Positions 42,838 through 54,870 of a stretch of DNA of 64,000 bases are shown piece by piece. The DNA is taken from NCBI GenBank assembly GCA_013398295.1, contig VZSF01011326.1, positions 146,903-210,902 of the forward strand. Direction: 5' to 3'. The notes under the pieces were generated by a model. That model was not told where the DNA came from. It searched no databases and saw nothing but the letters and a program-made list of their open reading frames with translations. The stretch comes from Chionis minor (taxonomy: Eukaryota; Chordata; Aves; Charadriiformes; Chionididae). How positions within the stretch are numbered: the stretch's first letter is position 1; each line of letters opens with the position of its first letter. The translations under genes were made by a program, and so were the position numbers.

Positions 42838-42893
42838 GATGGTTCCATAGCTGAAGGTCTCTTCTGGCCTCATCATCTGAATCCATAACCAAA
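42838..42893 (+). mobile_element. possible ancient CR1 3' end
   Basis: The phrase GGTCTCTTCTGGCCTCATCA followed by TCTGAATCCATAACC resembles the terminal phrase of old CR1 families in reptiles (GGTCCCTTCTGGCCTT and then AATCTATGAATC). Upstream similarity is too faint to set a 5' limit. Confidence 0.4.
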
Positions 42894-44367
42894 ATGGCTT
42901 CACCAGAGATTGACTCCCCTCTGCCTCTGCAAGTTTGCCTCTGGATAGTTCATTAGCTGCTAACACCAAATTGCTTTGTATGATGATGCTGAAGCAGAGA
43001 GCTGGCCTGACTCGTGGAATTGAGTCACTGCCCAGGGATAGGGGAAACTTTTCCTGACATCCACCTTGGGTTAAGGTGGGAAGTAGAAGTGTTGAGGGTT
43101 GCTACTGTGAAAGAGCAGGAAGAGTGGAATGCCTCTTTAAAACAAGCAACAACAAAAAGATGTCATTCACATCAAATGCAATAGTCAATCTGAAAACCAA
43201 TCCCTGATTCATTTGGAGACGAGAGATGGGAAAGAAGATATTGAGCCACAGGGAGATTTGGGTGAAACGTGGGTATCGAATGGTTGAGTTACTCTCTATA
43301 AGTACGTTAATGCAGTGAGGAAATCCCAGGTGCAGGGTTTATCTCGACAGCCAAGCTTGCCCAATTACATTTCCAGTGAGCTGATGCTGCTGGCCGGGCT
43401 ATTTCAGTAGTGGCTCACATCTGGCTGGAGCATCGTGTTCCTGCAGCATCATGTGGTGCCAGCTGTGAGTGGGCATCCCAGGGACTCCGGAACTCTTATG
43501 CCCTGAGAATTTTTCTCAGGGTCAACCGAGATTCTTTTATTTTAAAAGTTCACAGTTCCTTCTCTGTCTCATAATTTACTCCTTTCCAAGTTGTTTTTCA
43601 ATTTCACCACCTCCTAGATCCTACAAGGCAAGTATAAATCAGCTGGGCCCTCTAGTCTATTTTAAGCACAAGGACAGCAGGTTTTTTTTTAATTTCCTGA
43701 AAGCACAGAAATTATAGCAACAGCCAGTCCTGCAGCAGAGAGGTGAAAGAGAAGCTGATGACACAAACTGAATGAAATCAAATAGACATTGTCTGTATTT
43801 ACCAGTCAGAACCTTAGGACAGACCAGCAAGTTTGGGCTCACAGAGAAATGACTGAGGAGGGGGGTCAGACTTGTATTGCTCACCTGGCCTGATCAGAGG
43901 TCTATTATTCCCAGAAGACTCTATTACCACTCTATTTCACTGGCAAAGAGATCTTACGTTACAGTTTATAAGCTCTTTTGGTGAAGAAGAGTAAAGACTC
44001 TTCATCAAGGCCGAGTATTAAGCATGGATACCTATTTTTTTTGTGGCGCAGAAGAAAAAAGTTATCAAAACTACTAATGTAGCCCCATCCTTCTGGAATT
44101 ACTTATCTGAAGGTCCAATGAGGATGGATTTGATTTTTCTCTACTGACATTCTGGCTATTGTACCATGTGGTGTTATTTCACACTAAGTTACCTCCTGCA
44201 GAATATCAGAACTACCTGGTAATTTCCATCAGTACTGAACTTTGATGGAAAAACTCCATTTTCAATCAAATGCAGTTATTTCTAAAAGGTGAATCATTTA
44301 CTCAGAAAATGATTTGAGCTCTCAGGTAGAGATCCATCCCTGGGAGATTTTTTTTTTCCTCTTCAAA

Positions 44368-44400
44368 ATGGCATCGCAGTCTCATGGGAGTTGTAGTTCA
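44368..44400 (-). promoter_or_regulatory. ZNF143-type and YY1-type motif pair
   Basis: The minus strand reads ACTACAACTCCCATGAG, a close match to the ZNF143/THAP11 promoter element, followed about 8 bases later by GCCATTTTG, a match to the YY1 consensus GCCATNTTG. These two elements are typical of TATA-less promoters. The orientation fits a CTXND1 first exon, but no transcript evidence is available. Confidence 0.4.
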
Positions 44401-47400
44401 AGCGCTGCATCCTTCTGCTTGCCTCTGCCCACTAGACTGTGGATGGACGATGTTTCCCATGAAACACCAGAGCTATAATGCAGCCCCCTCTCCTACTGGA
44501 AGAGACAAGTGTGTTGTGGAAAGGATACGGCAGGCAGAAAGCTTTAGCCAGGGAGCAGAGTGAAAGTGTGTGGCATCTGAGCTGTAGAGCATGCAGGAAA
44601 TTAGTGACAGCTTGAATCCAGAGGTTTCAGGTTTAGGTTGATCCCTTCTGCCAAAAAGCCAGCATTTAAAAATGGGGATTAATTAAAGTGGGAATTACAA
44701 ATACTTTTTTCCCAAAAAGCTGTAGTCTCGATTTTTCTATAAATCACAGGTCTTCCCTCCTCCTGCTGTCCCCATAAACCTGGTAACATTTCTATGTTGT
44801 GACTGCTCTTCTGCACTAAGTCATTAGTGATGGAGAATGTATTTCTTGGGGCTGATGTTCCAAGTTGCTCTCTTTGCTCACGGCTTGACTGGTCTCCTGA
44901 ATCTCTGCGCACCAGCATTGTCAGAGGGGGAAACTTCCTCTGTGGACCCAGCTCGCCAGATCCACGCCAGCATAGCATGCTCATCCGAGTCGGGCGGTGG
45001 ATTAGGTGTCAGAAGGCATTTGGTGGTGTTCTGCACTGTTAGTCACTGCAACTGCGTGTCAGCAGGCTTGGCCGTGCGGAGACAGTTGTTGGCGCTGAAC
45101 AGATCTACGGGCTGGAATGCGGTTGTCTCTGAGGCAGTTGTCTCCAGATTAATTTATTACTGCTGGATCACACTGCTGTTCTAGATCAGGCATCTGGAGA
45201 GCAGCAAGAGATGGTCCCCAAATGTGAAAGGAGTTATTTGGACATGTCCACCAGGGCTGGTTCCTCCTGAGGAAGTCCAGCTCCCTGTTTTTACCACAGA
45301 TGTGCTGTTTAATTATTTCCGAAGAACCCTTTAGCGCTGCTGCAGGTAGGGATCTGCCTGTGGATGCACCAGCGCAGAGGAAGGGGATAAACTTGTTCCC
45401 ACGTGGGAACATCCAACATGCCTCGCGTCTCCCAGCACAGACAGCCGCGGCTGCTGCATGGCAATGATGTGCTTACACACGTGAGGGAGGGTACAGTCCC
45501 CTCATGGTTGTCTGCCAGGTACTTGTGGTCTTTCATCTCTGTAATAGCTGAAAAACTCGTTCTGCTTATTTTCCAATTCCTTGGACAGTGCTGCAACCTC
45601 CCCTTTCATTTCCTCAGTGCCCAGCGGTACCGCCAGGCTTGGAGGGGGTACGGAAATGTCTTGCAGGTTGAAGCAGAGTTGGGCAATGCTGGAGAAGACC
45701 CTGCCTGCACATCCTACCATCTGTCTCGGCCACAGGGGGATGCGCTGTGTACCTTGACAGAGTGGTTTTGCAGGTCCCAGCCTGCCTTGTGAAATCCATC
45801 AGTGCTACTGAAACCAACTCTCGCTCCGGCTGCAAACGGGTTGGCTGGATGCTTTCCTCTTATTTACCAGCACAGCCCGTGCTGACTGCGTGTGTGTATA
45901 AGGGGAAGGAAAAAAAAAAAAAGATTAGCAGAAACAATTATAAAGGTTCACACTTGAATGATCAAGTTTTCTCTGAATAGCTGAATTGTAGAAAATTACT
46001 TTTTTCCAGCTTGTCAGCACCCAGCTGTAGAATGGTATTTTTTTTTTAATTTCTTCAGATTTGCTGAAAACATAATTTTGTTTAAACAAAGCCAACAGAT
46101 GAAGAAGGGCAATCCCTGGTTCAGATTATTAAGCAGTTTAGCAGTCTTATGAGCGTATGCTTTTCTGCAAATCCCCAGGTGCTTCAACACAATCTCTCAC
46201 AATCTCTCCCCTCTAATGGCTCTGAGAAGAGATGGGGGCTGCAGGCAGCCTCTGGGAGAGGGCAGTGGGACACTCTGCTTCCCTGCCTCGAGACAGGACT
46301 ATCTAGAATTGCCCAGAAATGCTGGTGGCCTGAAACCAGTCCAAAGCCTTTGCAGAAGCTTGGAGTAGTGTTTCATTCTGCGGGTGCGATTTGGGAGCTT
46401 GGTGGTCAGCGAGTGGTGAACTGTAATAGTAATGGCATTTAAGAAATTGCTGCCTCCGCAGCTGCAGCATCCCAGGGACGGAGCTGTGCTGGCTTGTGGT
46501 GGGCAGGGAAATTCGGTACCAGAAGTGATGCTCTGCACTTGGCTCCCTGTGGATTGTAAAGGACCGGGCGGCAGTTGCATCTCTTCACTGGGTCTGCATC
46601 ATCTAGATTTGATGCCCTGGTTCCACCCCCACTCCCGGCTTGTTCTTGTCTGACCATTCCTGCAGTCGGGAAAACCTGCAGCCTGGTAGTCGCGTGTAAC
46701 AAGTCAGGGACCATGGCCTGGGGATAAAGAACTTGGGTGCCTCAGTGATGAATCCGTCCTGAACATTTGGTCTTTGCTCTGCTGTTTGTTTTGTGTTTCC
46801 CAGCACAGTTTTCATGAGGGATTGCCACAAGAGAGAGGCTATTTTCCTTTTTTATGACCTTATGTACACAAACAGACAGAGATATGTTGGCATCCCCTTT
46901 AGTATACCAGCTCTGTTACAGACTACATAACACTTGTGCTCATCAGTGTGGCTGAATTTTCCAATCATTCTTACCTATGCAATATACTTTAAAATATGTG
47001 GGGCTTTTTCCCCCCAAACCTGACAATCTTGGCTGTGTTGCTTTAAATATAAGGCAATAATATACCACATATATTGCAGAGAGCTAGTCTAAACTGTACT
47101 AGTTCCTATGCTGGTTAATCATGTTTTGACTCATCTCAACCCATAGGATATATTTCAAAATAATATTTTTTTTCTTCTATATTCCTTTCCCAAAACAACA
47201 GATGCGCAGGGAGGGAAGGGATGGGAAACTATGCAATTTCATGTATGCAAGCAGATCCCTACCTTCCAGACCTGGGTAGGAAGCCTGTCACATCCCGGCA
47301 TAGCAGCATTGTGGAGTTAAAATCCTGACTGTAGTCATATTTTTAAAGTTTTATTAGTCAGTGTGGCTTTAATGGCGTTCAGGCTCCACTCAGGTTCATG

Positions 47401-50219
47401 TCCACCCAGACCTGGAAGCAGTTCTCCTCACCGGTGTGTTCTGGAAAAAAAATAATAATTCACTATTGCTCATCACGCAGGATGTGGGCGTTACAGATTC
47501 GTTAAGCAGTTGGGAATCGCTCCAGTGACAGCCTGAGGCAATTGGATACAGTCATGTGCAAGATGGATTTATTTGTCAGATGTTCCCTAGAAGAACATTT
47601 ATGATACAAAGAGCAGTGTTTCAGCCCAAACTCATCATATCCTTGTTTCTTCTTAAACAAGTCAAGCCCCCATTTTTAATTCATAGTGAAAAATCAACCA
47701 GGTCTGAATTGATACTGCTCAGGAATCTGCATCTTTAGTTTGTTCCTGGATTATTTTTTTAACCACCTTCTAAAAATTGGCCAGGATTGAAGTGAAAAAT
47801 TTCAGTTGCTTAAACAAAACTATGTGACTGATATCAACTGATATACCAGGACTTAAAAACTATTAATGATTTGGATTTTTTTCAGTCTGATTTGGGATGA
47901 TATTCTTTCTTGCATGCACACAAAATAATTTCAACCCAAAAAAATCTTACAACTTGCTGGATGAAAAACCCATTTCCCCGCTCAATTCTGTTAACCCTCT
48001 GAAGTTTCTTATGGCTCAGGGTCTAGACCACGTTTATGTAGAGCTCCTCAAACCCTGCTCCACCACCACAGTCAGACAAACGGTTAAGAAAACTTGTTTC
48101 TCTTCTTGGGGAACTCAATGTCTGATGAATTTCCGTGCTTACATCCATAATTAGGCCAGGCAATGAGGAGCTGGACCTGGCATTCAAACGTGTGTGATAC
48201 CAGTAACCATAGTGGACAGTCCCAGCAGTACTGCTCACCAACTCATAGGAAGATTGCTTAAAACTTTCATTGCTCTGTCGGCATCAGGACTTTGCCATGG
48301 ACCGTATCAACTATGTTAAGGTGTCTATGAACATGGACCAACATGGCAGCAACTGTTCCTTAGAATCCTAGAGTCTAAGGGTGAAGAAAAGACAATATTT
48401 GGCTTGGTGAGTCCATGGTGAGACAGGTAATGGCTGCAGACCCAACACCTAAGTACCAGCAGGACTTTGCAGGCAGCCTCTGCAGGGCTCCTGTCCCATC
48501 TTTGAAAGGAGTTCAGGTGCTGACCAAGTGAAAGATGCTGGAGCAAGGGCCAAAGGGAAGTGTGGATTGGCCTTTTGGTAGTGGAGATAGATGGTGGGAA
48601 GAGCCAGGGAGAGGCTGTTGTGGCCTTTAAAGGAGGAGGTGGCTTACATGTGTCTGGGGGAAGTACAGAAGGAAGGAGCAGGAGCTGATGTCTGCAGTGG
48701 TAGGGTGAGATATTTGTCAAAGCTGGCGGAGAGGAGATTGTACTAATTAAAGCTGTGAGGTGGTAAGAGCCTGCCTGATTGTTTTCAGGATGCCTGCAGG
48801 GATGGTTACTCTGAGGTGTTGGTATGGAAAGGAGTTTTAAGATGTAGGATATGGAGGCTGGAGAGAAGAACAAGCTGAAGATGACCTCAAATCCCAGGTG
48901 AGGGGACTCAGCAGGGGTGTCGCTTGGGTGAAGGACAGGGTGTCCTTGGGTGAAGGAGTAGAGGTGAATGGCTGGGAAGGAAGGTGAAGTGCTGCTTCAG
49001 GAATGTACTTTGTGTGTCAAATGAGCTCACCTTCAATTTGAAGTTCAAATGTATAAAAGAGGAGTCTGGACACTTAATCATACTCTAATATTCTTAACAA
49101 TTGAGTTTGGATTAAAACCTCACTGCCTCTGAGCACAGAGTCAAATGCTGTAGATAAATATAGACAGATGATTGCCTTTCTATATCCAGAGAGCAATAAT
49201 ATGACCACTACCTTCATTTAAAAATTAATTGTCCTTTTATACTTACAGTTCTTTCAGCAGAAAATCAATACTTCCGTAACTCTGGGTTCCTATGAGCATG
49301 ATTTCTCCTATGTATCTGTAGCACACAAACAGGTTTAATCTTTGTTTTTAACCCACTCTTTGGTTTCTGCTTGGTTTACATATTGTCTCCAAATCTTAAT
49401 GTTCAGCTTAGTTTATACAAACTCATTTATTCAATCTAGCCCACTCAGTTATGGTCAAGAGACAAATAATCTTCATTCAACACACTTGCTCTTAGCCAGT
49501 CATAAATTACTGGATGTCAGTATTCCCTCTGAAGGCTAAAGACATCATTTATGGCTTCCCAAAAAGTTGAAAACAAATGAACACATAAATCAATCTGGAC
49601 AAAGTGTTAAAAATGGCTGTTTCACAACTGTTTCCTTCTTACATAACCCCATGGCAAGAGTAACATTAATCTTCATTGAGGAAAAGATGCAACATACACT
49701 TAAAATAACTGTGGGCTGCTTATAATTTCAGAGCATCCTAAATCAAACAATCATTTCTCACTCACTTGAGGAACATGTGGTATTACTTGTTAACAAAAGA
49801 AAAAGATAAAAATGGTTGTGCTTGGACAGCAAGTTGCTGTTTAGGGCTGTTGAGGGAACTGATGGGCAGTTGGGTTCTAGAGAGAAAAGTGCCTCCAGTC
49901 TCCCAAAGTACAAATTGCGTGGATAATCCTTGATTAAACTTCACTGAAGTGAGAGCCTGTGAACATATAGAGACATTTTCCAGAGACTGGAAATGGTAGT
50001 TCAGAGGTAAAAAAAAGTGGGTTAGAATCAGTGATGGACCTTACAAGCTTCTGGCTACTGAGCACAATGGTGGGAAGCGCTAGGATTTAAGCAACGTACG
50101 CTAGCTAAACAGGGGCAGGTAAGCCAGGACTGCAGTTGTGATGTTGTCTTTTTATCGGCTGCTTTACAATCCATGGGGGAGTAAGAGAAAGCCACCCAGT
50201 GTTCCCTCAGACCCCAGTT

Positions 50220-50460
50220 TGGGGGCGTTTGCTACACATCCGTAATATTGTCCTCGGCTGGCCGGGTGCTGAGCAATGTGCGAGCCGCGAGCCCAGCCCT
50301 GGGAAAAGGAGAGCCGTGTCTCCTCTGCACGCTGCGGGGCCGTTTCTTTGGTTCCCTATTTGCATTTTTTGCATTTCTGCTATGGGTGTGAGAGCTGCAG
50401 TGATTTTGTAACATGGTTCGACACGTCCTCCTTGCGGTAGTCGCTTCCACCCGGGGGGCT
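50220..50460. promoter_or_regulatory. small CpG cluster
   Basis: About 16 CpGs occur in 240 bp inside an AT-rich, CpG-poor 20 kb region, with an octamer ATTTGCAT near 50359. It could be a 5' end of CTXND1 or of a non-coding transcript, or an enhancer. Confidence 0.35.
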
Positions 50461-50792
50461 GTGGAGAACGTTGATTCATCAGGTACTGAAATCCTTTAAG
50501 AGATGATGCCAGGAAAATGCAAAGCGGTACCTATGGTACGTAAAGTTTAGATGGGCTCCAAAAGGAGCATCTGTCTGCAGCAGGACCATCCTTCACTCAA
50601 TACCTATTTTGATTAGGAGTCTGAAGCTGCTTTTCTTATTGCTGAGTGCTATGATGCACAGCATGTGCATCCCCTTTCATCGTGGTGAGTGGGGAAATGA
50701 AAAGGAGTCTTAGAGAAACAAATGGATTTGGCTTTTAAGCCAAGGCCTGCAAGGTCTGAATAGATATAATATGAACTCATTTTAACAGAGTA

Positions 50793-50821
50793 TCTGCTGT
50801 TTAAACTCTCTGCTGTTTAAA
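50793..50821. repeat. short tandem duplication, 16-bp period
   Basis: TCTGCTGTTTAAA occurs at 50793 and again at 50809. Confidence 0.85.
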
Positions 50822-52847
50822 TCCTACGGAAGGAGACAAATATGCCTGTTGGTCCTGTCAGTTATTTTATAAATTAAACTGTGGCTGTTAGCCAGGAGAA
50901 CTACAAGCAAAGAGATGTGGAAATCTTTCACTGCAGCAAAGCTGACAGGGAGGAAAAAGGAAAAACATTTTTTTTTTTTTCCCCACTCCTGCTCTGAAGA
51001 CTATTTTTTACAAAACCAAAATGTGCGCTTCGAGGAAGAATAGCAACTCCTTTTTACATGGATATCTACCTTGTGGTGGTGATGTCCACTGTTCTCTAAC
51101 TTGCAGGATACTTCTCAGAGACAAATCTTTTGTGCTTTCATCTTGAAAAGCTACATACGCCTGGATCAGACTGAGGCTGTATCAACGTTTTGACATTTGA
51201 GGAAAAGTACTGTGGACAAATGCTTACCAAAATAGCTGGGTTACACCTGTGCAACTGCCACAGACATTGGCATGAAGAAATTGTGTAGCCCTATTCTGTT
51301 CCTGAATTACTTATTTAAAATGAAAAGTTAAATTCTCACTAATGAAGGAAACGCCTAGTCAAGAAGGTATTAAATTAATAAGTCAGAGGAAAAACAGAAA
51401 AAGAAAAAGTTACAGGTATCTTTGCTATAGTAAAAGATGTAGGTTTTGTGTATGTAAGAACTCATCAATCCATACTCCTTACTAATTCCTAAGCTTTTTT
51501 AATACAGACTTCTCTCAGATACTTCAGAAATTTGTGGGGAGAGGGATTTGATCAAACAAACATAAGCAAAAATAAAGCTCAAAGTCCAGAGTGTGATGTG
51601 GTGCAAACCAAAATGACCCAAGTTTTACACTGGGCTCCCATCAGCGACACTGCTCATGTCTGCTCCTTCTCAGAACTGGTTTAGGCCACAGAGGACAGAG
51701 AGGAGGGAAATTTGGAGCTTGTGCTCACGCATGTAACTTGCTGTGCTACCCCTCTGTTTCTTCAGGGTGACCTAGAGGTGCAATGCCAGCTGAGCTACAT
51801 CATATCTTAAACCGAAAAAAATTTGCAAAGGAGTTTTAAAGACTGAATGAAAAAGCCATGGGATGTAGATGCACTCCTCTGTAGAAATACGGATTTAACT
51901 GCGAAGCAGGACACGATGTTATGTACTGTTCAGCATCTGTTGCCAGGTCACTGGGCAAAAACGGACCTACAGAAGGCACAGCCCCAGGGCCCGGAAATGT
52001 TGTTGGGTAAGGATGAAAAGCCCTTAAAAAACAATGGCAAAACCAACCCTACTTAAACAGATATATCTCTCTTCGCTGGCATGAGGAAATGGAGGAAAAA
52101 AACCCCAATGATTGAAGATCTGAAATGAAAAGTTAGGGGCCCTGGGTGATCTGAAATGAGTCTTGGTTAGGGTTGTTACTGGGAGCAGTGCTTTCTGCTA
52201 TGAGAGACATGCAGAGAAACTTGCTGTTCCTCACCCTCTCCAGCTGGAAAGACAGAATTGTTGCAGCATGTTGGCTAATTTTGGCTGTAATTTGCCAACA
52301 GGAGAAGTAGAAATATCATTACTAGTTTTTCCCTGTTTTCTTTTCTCAAGCGAACAGTTTTTTCTCTTGCTACTATAAGAACTGGGAGAATGAAAACTGG
52401 CCCTTTTTCAGAGACGCTGAGTGCCTGGAGCACCATCTGGGATTGGTGCGACCAGCCAAGCGATTCAACATCAGAGAAAATCCTCCTGGTTTCAGACACA
52501 CACCTCCCCTGCCCCCCCTTTCTGTGCAGTCCTGCACGTGAATACTGCACAAAACCTTCTTTCTGATGAGGATCCAGTTGGCACCCAGATAAACTATATT
52601 TTCAACTGTCTCCCACTGGGGATGGATTGCCTTTTCCTCCAGAGAGAGGCCAGATCATTTTTATTACAAATGAACCAAAACCTTGAGGCAGGACATGCAT
52701 TACGCTTCCATGACAGCACCGGCAGGAGTGAAGGATCCTGATAAGAATTTAAGGATAATTGAACTCCAGTCTCCAGCTCTGCAGGTAGATAACAAATATA
52801 GCAGCCTCCAAATTCTGCATGTCACCGAGCGAGGCTGGGTGAAAGGA

Positions 52848-52930
52848 TAAATGGCCCGTTGCTCAGAAGAGCGAGGATCAGTCAGGCTCCTGAGTCTAAG
52901 TCCCAGCTGTTCATGGTCTCTGTCTCTTGT
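52848..52930 (+). repeat. possible tRNA-derived SINE remnant
   Basis: ATGGCCCGTTGCTCAGAAGA and, further on, CTCCTGAGTCTAAGTCCCAG CT resemble box A and box B phrases of amniote tRNA-derived SINEs (box B like GTTCAAGTCCCAGCT). It is diverged, and the identification is tentative. Confidence 0.3.
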
Positions 52931-54359
52931 CCTTCACAGGACATGTGGGCTATAGCTGTGCTAGTAAATCAAATGTGTCCAGAACTGTTTCTTGGCATTC
53001 AAAGCTGGCTGGCAAAGAGTGGCCCATGCAAATACTGTTAAACTTGCTCGACTTCTGTGACAGTTCATTATGCTATAATGTGCTTATAGAGAGGGATGAC
53101 AAAATAGACTTCAAATATCTTTTAGTTGCAGAATATATTTGAGAAGTGCCAAGTGGATGGGTGTAAAATACAGTTGGGGTTTTTTTTAATCAAATACAGA
53201 GAACAGTTGAAAATAATCTGAGAATGGTAAAGCAATCGGCCACTTTCTGAAAGGGTTTTGGTGGCATGAGGTGAGCAGAATACTGATTTAGTGACCACCA
53301 GCACAGCCTGACATTGAAGATTGTCCAAGTGGTGAAAAGCCACTCAATGGCGCTTACCCTGGTTGCCATTCCTGTTTCTGGGCATGTTCCTCGGATCACC
53401 TCCAAGTCTGCAGTCCTCAGGCACCCAAGCCCTGGGGACTGCTGCAAGCTCGGCTGTAATGCAGCATCCCTGATGCAGCTCTGATCTGGGTTAGTGATGG
53501 CTTTGGCAAGAGCTTTGTTTGTGCTTGGCCTTTTGGGGGTGATTAATACCTTTTCTTTCCCTCCTTCCCTCCCATCCCTATCTGTATTGATGGTATTACC
53601 AAGTGCAGCACTTGGCATGAGTTTTACCTGTGTTTCTACATGTTTCTTTTTTTCTGATCATGCTCTGAGTACACATGCAGCCATTTCATCACATCAAGAA
53701 AAGTCCTTTCCTCAGCTGGAAGCTCATTGATTATTCTATAAAACTCGTAGTCAGAGCCACTCTTTAATTAAGACTGTACTGAACAGAGCTTTGATTCCAG
53801 CCATGTATTACAACCTGACGTTGTTGTCTTTGTCACTGCAGCAGATTACTGGAAGTGTAGTCCTTGATTAAAAAGATTGTGTGCAATTACATTCCATCTC
53901 CACGTCTTCAGCTAGATCAGTAGCTTGTCAGTGGGTCACTGGGAACCAGACTGCCAGAACCTTTGTACATGTTCCATTTATAAAAGACTGCATTTCTGGC
54001 ACAGCACCCAACAGTCCTGTACAGCCAATGCCTTATTAATGTGCCATTAGCCACAAGGAACATTTTTAAGTGAATGTAATGTGCAAGGAGCAATGAGGGC
54101 TTGCCTGAACTGACTCAGCAGTTTGGAAGGTCTTTTCTCCCTTGCAGGGACCACACTAACTTCTGAATGTACTCAAATGTCTCAAGGCAAAACGCTGGTT
54201 TTTCCCTTCTGGCCACCTTTATTATTTTGGTTTCTGGTGGACTAGAATCACTGTAAGTTGAAAGCAGGTTAGTGTGCTGAGGAAGAGGTATCTTCTATTA
54301 GTTGATCTAAAGAGTATTCCCTACCATGGTCAAAGGGACGATTAGTTGCTTTACAAGTG

Positions 54360-54870
54360 CCTGAAGAAGATGGGACTCTTCAGTCTGGAAGAAAAAAAGG
54401 TGTCTGAGAAATAATATGTTTGAGCTGTGCAAGATCACAGATCAGGTGGGTGGAAAAATGGTTTCCTCCTAATTAAAAATTTCACCAGTTTCCAAAACAG
54501 GGAAACTTGGGGGCATTCAATGGAACTGGCAGGAACTCAGCTTCAAACAGAAAAAAGTGCTTCTTTATTCAGCAGGTAACAACCTTCTAAGACTTGCTGC
54601 CATAGGAGACTGGAGACAGTACTGTCAGTCTCAAAAGGGTTTGGATGAGTTATGGACAACTGGTCCATAAACAGTCACTGAAAGCACTAAACAGAGGTGT
54701 CTTCCCTACCATAAGAGCTGTGGATGTTGGAGGACAGGTTGCCAGCTGTGGCCAGGCTCTCATGATATCCCTAATGAGCACCAACTCTTGGTACTACCAG
54801 AGGTGGAATACTGGGCTGGATGGACCACAGGTCTGACCCAGCAACAGGTTTCTCATGTTCTTATTTCTTT
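54360..54870 (+). mobile_element. ancient CR1 (reptile-type, TTCTTAT 3' end)
   Basis: Phrases appear in the order known from old amniote CR1 copies: GGGACTCTTCAGTCTGGAAG, then GGGGGCATTCAATGGAACTG, then AAAAGTGCTTCTTTATTCAG, then TACTGGGCTGGATGGACCAC, then GGTCTGACCCAGCAACAGGT and the end TTCTCATGTTCTTATTT. The element is on the + strand and lacks open frames. It is clearly older than the ATTCTATGAT-type copies elsewhere in the window. Confidence 0.8.

Larger units (their letters stand above)
42226..50190. other. region 5' of the CTXND1 coding exon, proximal part
   Basis: Probably CTXND1 intron and flank. It contains the ancient CR1-like end above, a ZNF143/YY1-like pair at 44368-44400, a protein-like minus-strand ORF (45502-45720) and a purine-rich + strand stretch (about 48400-49000). 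I recognise no exon. The coordinates do not show where CTXND1 begins. Confidence 0.55.

Noticed and set aside
48325..48873. 182-codon minus-strand ORF rich in Pro, Ser, Thr and His
   Set aside because: It is the complement of a purine-rich stretch, so its bias comes from base composition.
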